The translations under genes and the position numbers were made by a program. The notes beneath the pieces were generated by a model. The model made no database searches and was not told the DNA's origin. It saw only the letters and a list, made by a program, of their open reading frames with translations. From NCBI GenBank assembly GCA_024404125.1, contig JAKSQL010000023.1, positions 1 through 10,471 of the forward strand: a stretch of DNA of 10,471 nucleotides, written 5' to 3'. The stretch is from Clostridia bacterium. Its GTDB lineage: Bacteria; Bacillota; Clostridia; Oscillospirales; Acutalibacteraceae. Numbering within the stretch: the stretch's first letter is position 1; each line of letters begins with the position of its first letter. Positions 6,501 to 10,471 of the stretch are shown here, in pieces.

Positions 6501-6675
6501 CATAAAAGTTACCGTTTGCGGCAGCGATAAGGTTTGTAATGTAGCGCTTTTAATGAAAGAAAGCATAGTTGGCGATACTCTTGCGGATTCTCTTGAAAAA
6601 TGCGAAGCCGAGGGTTATACTAAAGAGTGGGATATAAACGGTGATAAAATAACGTTAGGCGTTAAAAAGGTTTGA
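3526..6675 (+). CDS. ileS: Isoleucyl-tRNA synthetase, type 2 (eukaryote-like)
   Basis: IleRS is a class I synthetase that charges tRNA-Ile with isoleucine in the cytosol and edits mischarged valine. The signature HIGH is at residues 55-58 and KMSKS at 601-605. The CP1 editing domain shows the Thr-rich strand WTTTPW (222-227) and the GTGIVHCAPAFGEDD region (324-338). Zinc-ligand pairs are CPRC (182-185), CEC (472-474) and CPHC (511-514). SNWYVRRGRERYW marks the anticodon-binding domain. The length of 1049 residues, the GWDTHGLPVELEVEK motif and the long C-terminal part without the classical bacterial end zinc finger place it in the type 2 branch with eukaryotic IleRS and MupA, rather than with the roughly 930-residue type 1. 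The ATG at 3526 follows GAGG (3511-3514) at a rather wide 11 bases, and the N-terminal MYKEI...LNFVEQEKEI is typical. Expression is controlled by the T-box leader. Confidence 0.98.
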   Translation: MYKEISPNLNFVEQEKEIKKFWDDNKIFEKSIDSRAKGEPYVFYDGPPTANGKPHIGHVLTRVIKDMIPRYRTMKGYMVPRKAGWDTHGLPVELEVEKLLGRDGKEQIELYGLEPFIDHCKESVWKYKGMWEDFSKTVGFWADMENPYVTYDNNFIESEWWALKQIFDKGLLYKGFKIVPYCPRCGTPLSSHEVAQGYKAVKERSAIVRFKKKDEDAYFLAWTTTPWTLPSNTALCVNPNETYCKVSANDGYTYYMAKALLDTVLGALGNENTPAYKILSECKGSDLEYCEYEPLFDFVKPVCEAQNKKAHFVMCDDYVTMTDGTGIVHCAPAFGEDDARVGRRYDLPFVQFVDGKGNMTKETPYEGKFVKEADPLVLTDLDKAGLLFSAPKFEHDYPFCWRCDTPLIYYARESWFIKMTDVKDDLIRNNDTINWIPESIGKGRFGDWLKNVQDWGISRNRYWGTPLNIWTCECGHMHAIGSIEELKSMSDNCPENIELHRPYIDAVTIKCPHCGKEMHRVPEVIDCWFDSGSMPFAQHHYPFENKELFESQFPADFISEAVDQTRGWFYSLLAISTLIFNKAPYKNVIVLGHVQDENGQKMSKSKGNAVDPFDALESFGADAIRWYFYTNSAPWLPNRFHAKAVTEGQRKFMGTLWNTYAFYVLYANIDNFNPLDYKLDQKNLTVMDKWLISKLNSMVKAVDDNLKNYRIPEAARALDEFVDELSNWYVRRGRERYWVQEMTDDKITAYTVLYNALVTTAKTAAPMIPFMSESIYQNLVRSVDKSAPESIHLCDFPEVDESAIDLKLEEEMESVLKIVVLGRSARNGAVIKNRQPLSRMFIKTDVKLDTTCADIIKDELNIKSVEFTADAGDLVSYKFKPQLKTVGPKYGKQLNEIREALANLDGTAAKAELDKNGVILLNLASGDVSLAEEDLLIEASQKEGFYTVSDNGYTVSLDTALTQDLINEGYARELVSKIQTMRKEAGFNVMDHIKVTVCGSDKVCNVALLMKESIVGDTLADSLEKCEAEGYTKEWDINGDKITLGVKKV

Positions 6676-6690
6676 TTTGGAGGCATTATT

Positions 6691-7041
6691 ATGGCTAAAA
6701 CAAACGGTACTCCTTCAAACGAAAAAAAGTTTGAAGAACTCAACTCAAAATCGGAAAACTTTGTTGAGGATAAAAACCCGATTGAAACTTACGGAAACGG
6801 AATTTTCAAAAATTTAGGCGGAATAATTAAAGCAATATCCTTTATAATAGCATTTTTTATTATCGCACTGAGTTTCGTTGCGGCGTTTTTCATATTTTCA
6901 AAGCAGGCGTTTTATATGGCTCTGGCGATAGCGATAATTATTTTCGGCACAGTATTGGCTGCAATAGTTATGTTCCTTATTTACGGACTCGGTCACGTAA
7001 TATGCCAAAACAACGAAATATTAAAACGCTTGGATAAATAA
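6691..7041 (+). CDS. Small two-helix membrane protein of unknown function
   Basis: I do not recognise a named family. The 116-residue protein has a polar, charged N-terminus (1-40) and two hydrophobic helices at about 44-70 and 74-100. The short C-terminal tail GLGHVICQNNEILKRLDK probably lies on the cytoplasmic side as an amphipathic or coiled helix. Similar small membrane proteins ending in a G-L-G-x-x-I...L-L-K-R type tail occur in Clostridia, but I cannot name a function. GGAGG at 6679-6683 lies 7 bases before the ATG, so the reading frame is very likely real and well translated. It starts 15 bases after ileS and is followed by a terminator, so it probably shares the ileS transcript and hence its T-box control. 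A link to tRNA charging is not implied by its sequence. Confidence 0.85.
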   Translation: MAKTNGTPSNEKKFEELNSKSENFVEDKNPIETYGNGIFKNLGGIIKAISFIIAFFIIALSFVAAFFIFSKQAFYMALAIAIIIFGTVLAAIVMFLIYGLGHVICQNNEILKRLDK

Positions 7042-7054
7042 AGTATATATGTTA

Positions 7055-7084
7055 AAAAGGGCAACATTTTGTCGCCCCTTTTTT
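7055..7084 (+). terminator. Terminator after the ileS unit
   Basis: GGGCAAC (7059-7065) and GTCGCCC (7071-7077) form a 7-position stem with one A-C mismatch and loop ATTTT. C and a run of six T (7079-7084) follow. A-rich bases before the stem (7054-7058) become a T-run on the other strand, so it could act in both directions. In minus-strand RNA the mismatch becomes a G-U pair. It separates the ileS/membrane-protein unit from the next promoter. Confidence 0.72.
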
Positions 7085-7090
7085 ATGTAC

Positions 7091-7118
7091 TTGTTTTTTC
7101 GGTATTTTATGGTATACT
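7091..7118 (+). promoter_or_regulatory. Promoter of the LtaS-like operon
   Basis: TTGTTT (7091-7096), a 16-base spacer and TATACT (7113-7118) resemble a sigma-A promoter. TG at 7110-7111, one base before the -10, gives an extended -10 element. The start would be near 7125, leaving a leader of about 33 bases. The ribosome binding site AAGAGG ends at 7147, 10 bases before the ATG at 7158. Confidence 0.62.
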
Positions 7119-7128
7119 ATAATAGTAT
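7114..7128. repeat. Perfect 7-1-7 palindrome over the -10/start region
   Basis: ATACTAT (7114-7120), one A, then ATAGTAT (7122-7128) is a perfect inverted repeat. It covers most of the predicted -10 element and the likely transcription start of the LtaS-like operon. This is a typical position for a repressor operator. AT-rich promoter regions produce short palindromes by chance, so the role is uncertain and no known regulator consensus was recognised. Confidence 0.4.
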
Positions 7129-7157
7129 TTTTATGAAGTGAAAGAGGCACAAATTTA

Positions 7158-9380
7158 ATGAATATTTCAAAAAAGGTTTTTTGTTTCATTAAAAATGTAT
7201 ATTCGGGCATTTTACGTTTCTTTACATATATTTTGCCTGAGTTCCTTAAAAATAATTTTGAGGTTACATCTACAAAGCATTCAAGGATAACCGGCATAAG
7301 CGTTACCGCGGCTCTTATTATCACAACCGTTATTGACTGTAAGGAATTTCTGTCTCTTGATTTCAGTCAAAAATGGCTGTTGCTCGCATTTTGCCTTGTA
7401 TTTCCCTTTGTTATCGGCGCTTTGATATTCTATAAGATAAAAATAACCGATAAAACTTTAAACTGCATTTGGCATTTTTTGCTTATTTTGTTATTGCCGA
7501 TTGTAACTATATCAATGACCGAGTGTCTTAACAATATTTTTATTTATGATATGACGTATCTCGGATTTTTCGGCAACTATATGTTGGTACTGCTTTTGTA
7601 TTTCTTTGTATTTGCGATAAGCGGTAGTTTTCGTGCTACGGTTATTGCAGTTAACGTTCCTTTGTTCGGTCTTGCCGTTGCACACTGCTACATTATGGAA
7701 TTCCGCGGCACTCCCTTTATACCTATGGACTTTTTAAGTATTACCACGGCACTGAATGTTGCAAACACCTACACATTTAAACTGATGTACACCGTGCTTA
7801 TTGCCGCTATGATTTTTATTTTCCTTATTGTTACGGGAATTAAACTTAATACGCCCGATTTCCATACCGTTACCAAAGCGATTGTAAGGGGCTTTATGGG
7901 CACATTTTTCGCGGTGATTATGGGACTGTTTTTCTTAACCTCGATATTTGCAGATGCCGGTGTAAAGCCGGATTTCTGGAATCAGTCAAGAGGATATAAA
8001 AACTACGGTTTTGCGTTTAATTTCTTTTGCAATACAAAGTATCTTTATATGTCTACTCCTAACGGGTATAATCCCGATGAGGTAGGCGAGTTTGTTGATA
8101 AAACCGTAAAGGAAACCTCTACTCCGATTGAAACACCCGAAAACGCGCCGAATATTATCTGCATTATGAATGAGTCGCTTTCCGACCTTAAGGTGCTTGG
8201 CGATTTTGAAACCAATGAGGATTATATGCCGTTTTTGCACTCCCTTACCGAAAATACCGTAAAAGGCAATTTGTACGTACCGGTTATAGGTGCGGGCACC
8301 TCCAATACGGAATTTGAATTTTTAACGGGACACTCTACCGCATTCTTGCCCTCGGGTTCAAACGCGTATATGCTCTATATTAAAAACCCGATTGCCTCGA
8401 TTGTATCAACACTTGAAGGTCAGGGATATTCTTCCCTTGCCTTCCACCCGTATTATTCAAGCGGTTGGAACAGAGTAGACGTTTACAAGTATATGAGTTT
8501 CAACAATACGGCTTTCCTTGAAAACATAATGGATATTTCGATTATGAACGAGTTTATGCAAAACTCTTCAAACCCCGATTATATACAAACTCTTATAGAC
8601 CAAAATTATCCCGACAGGAATAATATGATACTGCGCCAATATATAAGCGACTCCTACAATTACAGAGTGCTTATCGAAGATTTTGAAAACCGCGACAAAA
8701 CTGTACCCTATTTTGCGTTTAATGTCACTATGCAAAACCACGGCGGTTATACCACTAAATTTTCAAATTTCAACGAGTCCATAACACTTACTTCTGCGGA
8801 TTTTGCCGCATATCCCAAAACCAACCGCTACTTATCTTTGGTAAAGGAAAGTGACAAGGCATTCAGCGAACTTATAAATTACTTTAAAGGTGTAAAGGAA
8901 CATACCGTAATTTGTATGTTCGGCGATCATCAACCGTCCATAGAAACCTCTTTTGTTTCAAATGCACTCGGAGTAGACGACCTTTCAAACCTTACTCCCG
9001 AGCAGGAACAAAACCGTCACGTTACACCGTTTGTTATTTGGGCAAACTATGATATAGAAGAAGAAACCGTTGAAAGACTCAGTGCAAACTATCTTTCGAC
9101 CTATGTGTTAAAGGTCGCGGGTGTTAACCTTACCGAATACAACCGCTATTTGCTTAAACTTTCGGAGAAAATTCCCGTTATAGATACGGTAGGTTATATA
9201 GACTTTGAGGGCAACTATTATAACTGGAATGACCGTACCGGTTACACCGAAATGCTTAACGAATACGAAAAAATACAGTATAATAACATCTTTGATTCAA
9301 AGAATAAGAATACCGATATTTTCTACCTTAAAGGTTACAAGGGTGACGAGGGCATAGATTTAGACAGTGAGGAAGAATAA
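7158..9380 (+). CDS. LTA synthase-family membrane phosphoglycerol transferase (sulfatase fold)
   Basis: This is a polytopic membrane enzyme of the LtaS/MdoB (COG1368) type. Such enzymes transfer phosphoglycerol from phosphatidylglycerol to a growing teichoic-type polymer or another glycan outside the cell. Of its 740 residues, about 1-265 hold several hydrophobic helices (roughly 44-60, 73-92, 102-120, 136-178, 208-228, 246-264). The external catalytic domain then starts at about 330. Its metal and catalytic residues are visible: Glu339 in NIICIMNES, Thr381 in GAGTSNTEFEF (the phosphothreonine nucleophile in LtaS), His528 in QNHGGY, and Asp590-His591 in GDHQPS. The C-terminal tail after about 690 is acidic. 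The ATG at 7158 has AAGAGG upstream. It begins a three-gene operon, and its TAA overlaps the next ATG (TAATG). The exact substrate (lipoteichoic acid or another polymer) cannot be read from sequence, so no symbol is given. Confidence 0.92.
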   Translation: MNISKKVFCFIKNVYSGILRFFTYILPEFLKNNFEVTSTKHSRITGISVTAALIITTVIDCKEFLSLDFSQKWLLLAFCLVFPFVIGALIFYKIKITDKTLNCIWHFLLILLLPIVTISMTECLNNIFIYDMTYLGFFGNYMLVLLLYFFVFAISGSFRATVIAVNVPLFGLAVAHCYIMEFRGTPFIPMDFLSITTALNVANTYTFKLMYTVLIAAMIFIFLIVTGIKLNTPDFHTVTKAIVRGFMGTFFAVIMGLFFLTSIFADAGVKPDFWNQSRGYKNYGFAFNFFCNTKYLYMSTPNGYNPDEVGEFVDKTVKETSTPIETPENAPNIICIMNESLSDLKVLGDFETNEDYMPFLHSLTENTVKGNLYVPVIGAGTSNTEFEFLTGHSTAFLPSGSNAYMLYIKNPIASIVSTLEGQGYSSLAFHPYYSSGWNRVDVYKYMSFNNTAFLENIMDISIMNEFMQNSSNPDYIQTLIDQNYPDRNNMILRQYISDSYNYRVLIEDFENRDKTVPYFAFNVTMQNHGGYTTKFSNFNESITLTSADFAAYPKTNRYLSLVKESDKAFSELINYFKGVKEHTVICMFGDHQPSIETSFVSNALGVDDLSNLTPEQEQNRHVTPFVIWANYDIEEETVERLSANYLSTYVLKVAGVNLTEYNRYLLKLSEKIPVIDTVGYIDFEGNYYNWNDRTGYTEMLNEYEKIQYNNIFDSKNKNTDIFYLKGYKGDEGIDLDSEEE

Positions 9381-9853
9381 TGCGTAATACCACACTTTGC
9401 CATATTGAAAAAGACGGCAAGTATTTAATGCTTCACCGAATCAAAAAAGAAAACGATTTAAACAAGGATAAATACGTAGGTATCGGCGGTAAATTTGAGG
9501 ATAAAGAAAGTCCCGAACAGTGCAACGCAAGAGAAGTATATGAAGAAACGGGACTAACCCTTACAAGTGCAGATTACTGCGGTATAGTTACCTTTGTATC
9601 GGATAAATGGGAAACCGAGTATATGCATATATTTAAGTCCTGCGACTTTACGGGCGAACTTAAAGAATGTGATGAGGGCGAACTTTGTTGGATAGATAAA
9701 AAATCAATTTACAACCTGCCTATATGGGAAGGCGATAAGATATTCTTAAAACTTATCGAAAACGGCAAGTGTGACTTTTTTTCATTAAGACTTGAATACA
9801 CAGGCGATAAACTCATAAGCGCCATTTTAGACGGTAAGGAGATAAAAATATGA
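9380..9853 (+). CDS. NUDIX hydrolase, 8-oxo-dGTP diphosphatase-like
   Basis: NUDIX enzymes cleave nucleoside diphosphates linked to another moiety. The 157-residue protein carries a complete NUDIX box (GX5EX7REUXEEXGU) at residues 37-59: Gly37, Glu43, Arg51, Glu52, Glu55, Glu56 and Gly58 are all present, so the metal site is intact. The strand YVGIGGKFED just before and within the box resembles the MutT-type 8-oxo-dGTP diphosphatases of Firmicutes, which remove oxidised nucleotides from the pool. Substrate choice in this superfamily is hard to predict, so that role is inference. The ATG at 9380 shares one base with the stop of the LtaS-like gene, and its own stop overlaps the next start by four bases, so all three genes are probably translationally coupled. 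Confidence 0.93.
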   Translation: MRNTTLCHIEKDGKYLMLHRIKKENDLNKDKYVGIGGKFEDKESPEQCNAREVYEETGLTLTSADYCGIVTFVSDKWETEYMHIFKSCDFTGELKECDEGELCWIDKKSIYNLPIWEGDKIFLKLIENGKCDFFSLRLEYTGDKLISAILDGKEIKI

Positions 9854-10428
9854 ACATTTGCGTTTACGGCGCTTCATCAAACAAGATAAACGAAAGTTTT
9901 ATAAAAGCCGGTGAACTTTTAGGTAACGAAATTGCAAAGGCGGGTCATACAGTAGTTTACGGCGGAGGCGCGGAAGGCATGATGGGTGCCGTATCGCGCG
10001 GTGCCGTTTACGGCGGAGGCAAAGTAATAGGTATTGCTCCCTCCTTTTTTAAGGTGGACGGAACTTTATACGATAAATGCACCGAATTTATTTACACCGA
10101 AACAATGCGGGAAAGAAAAGCACTGCTTGAAGAAAAGTCTGATGCGTTTATCACTACCCCCGGAGGTCCCGGAACGTATGACGAATTTTTTGAAATATTC
10201 ACACTTAGGCAACTTGATAAGCATACAAAACCGATAGTGATTTACAACATTAACGGCTACTATGATAAACTTTACGAAATAATGGAGCAGGCAATAGAAC
10301 TTGACTTTATGAAACCGAAAAACCGAGATAACTATTTCATATCGGATAACCCGAAAGAGATAATAGCATATCTTGAAAACTATACCCCGTCAAGTAACGG
10401 AATAAACGATTTTAAACATATTAAATAG
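9850..10428 (+). CDS. LOG family (TIGR00730) nucleoside-monophosphate phosphoribohydrolase
   Basis: LOG-family proteins have a Rossmann fold and hydrolyse nucleoside 5'-monophosphates to base and ribose 5-phosphate. Plant and some bacterial members activate cytokinins this way, while others act on AMP, IMP or other nucleotides. The 192-residue protein has the usual length. It shows MNICVYGASS (strand 1), VVYGGGAEGMMGAV (35-48), the conserved MRERK (86-90) and the catalytic signature PGGPGTYDE (104-112), which matches PGGxGTxxE. AAGGAG at 9836-9841 lies 8 bases before the ATG, and the start overlaps the NUDIX stop as ATGA. Its position behind a NUDIX gene suggests nucleotide clearing or salvage rather than hormone production, but this is inference. 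A hairpin follows 10 bases after the stop. Confidence 0.93.
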   Translation: MNICVYGASSNKINESFIKAGELLGNEIAKAGHTVVYGGGAEGMMGAVSRGAVYGGGKVIGIAPSFFKVDGTLYDKCTEFIYTETMRERKALLEEKSDAFITTPGGPGTYDEFFEIFTLRQLDKHTKPIVIYNINGYYDKLYEIMEQAIELDFMKPKNRDNYFISDNPKEIIAYLENYTPSSNGINDFKHIK

Positions 10429-10437
10429 CATAAATAA

Positions 10438-10471
10438 AAATGGCAGATACCAAAAAGGTATCTGCCATTAA
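10438..10471 (+). terminator. Hairpin terminator of the LtaS-like/NUDIX/LOG operon (at window edge)
   Basis: TGGCAGATACC (10441-10451) and GGTATCTGCCA (10457-10467) pair perfectly around AAAAA, and flanking A/T pairs extend the stem to about 13 bp. It sits 10 bases after the LOG stop and is preceded by an A-run. The bases after the stem are TTAA, where the window ends, so the expected T-tract cannot be confirmed. Confidence 0.75.

Noticed and set aside
7052..7324. A minus-strand open frame across the terminator and promoter before the LtaS-like gene
   Set aside because: It covers a terminator, a promoter and the start of a well-supported gene on the other strand. Its protein shows no motif, and the frame is probably a by-product of AT-rich sequence.
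1..10471. Mobile elements, CRISPR arrays, tRNA or rRNA genes, toxin-antitoxin or phage-defence modules
   Set aside because: I looked for direct-repeat arrays, transposase or integrase motifs, cloverleaf ends and short paired genes and found none. Gene content is typical core chromosome.

Overview
This window looks like a core chromosomal segment of a low-to-moderate GC, endospore-forming member of the Clostridia (Firmicutes). The evidence is a YpeB-type spore germination protein, a T-box leader in front of ileS, an RNase J with the Firmicute-type motifs, strong GGAGG-like ribosome binding sites, TTG/GTG starts and sigma-A-like promoters. I see no insertion sequence, phage gene, CRISPR array, tRNA or rRNA.

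Left half, minus strand (1-3174). The order in transcription direction is ypeB (start GTG at 3174), a small C39-like papain-fold cysteine peptidase, dut (dUTPase, overlapping the peptidase gene by 8 bases), a terminator, and then the 5' part of the RNase J gene on its own promoter. RNase J runs off the left edge. The peptidase gene has its own promoter directly behind ypeB, and an inverted repeat that covers both the -10 region and the ribosome binding site.

Middle (3175-3525). A 351-base divergent intergenic region holds overlapping back-to-back promoters for ypeB and ileS, then a T-box riboswitch leader. Its specifier codon is ATC (isoleucine), and it ends in a strong intrinsic terminator before ileS.

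Right half, plus strand (3526-10471). ileS encodes a 1049-residue type 2 (eukaryote-like) isoleucyl-tRNA synthetase. It is followed 15 bases later by a 116-residue two-helix membrane protein and a terminator. A new promoter then drives a tightly coupled three-gene operon: an LtaS-like membrane sulfatase-fold phosphoglycerol transferase, a NUDIX hydrolase (1-base overlap) and a LOG/TIGR00730 phosphoribohydrolase (4-base ATGA overlap). A long hairpin, probably the operon terminator, ends the window.

Functionally the region is mostly housekeeping: RNA decay, nucleotide-pool sanitation (dUTPase, NUDIX, LOG), isoleucine charging with tRNA-sensing control, envelope polymer synthesis and spore germination. 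The most interesting points are regulatory: the non-consensus T-box core with competing 3' hairpins, the ypeB/ileS promoter overlap, and the hairpin that could hide the ribosome binding site of the peptidase gene. The small conserved-triad peptidase itself is also notable. I do not see a clear new multi-gene defence or mobile system.
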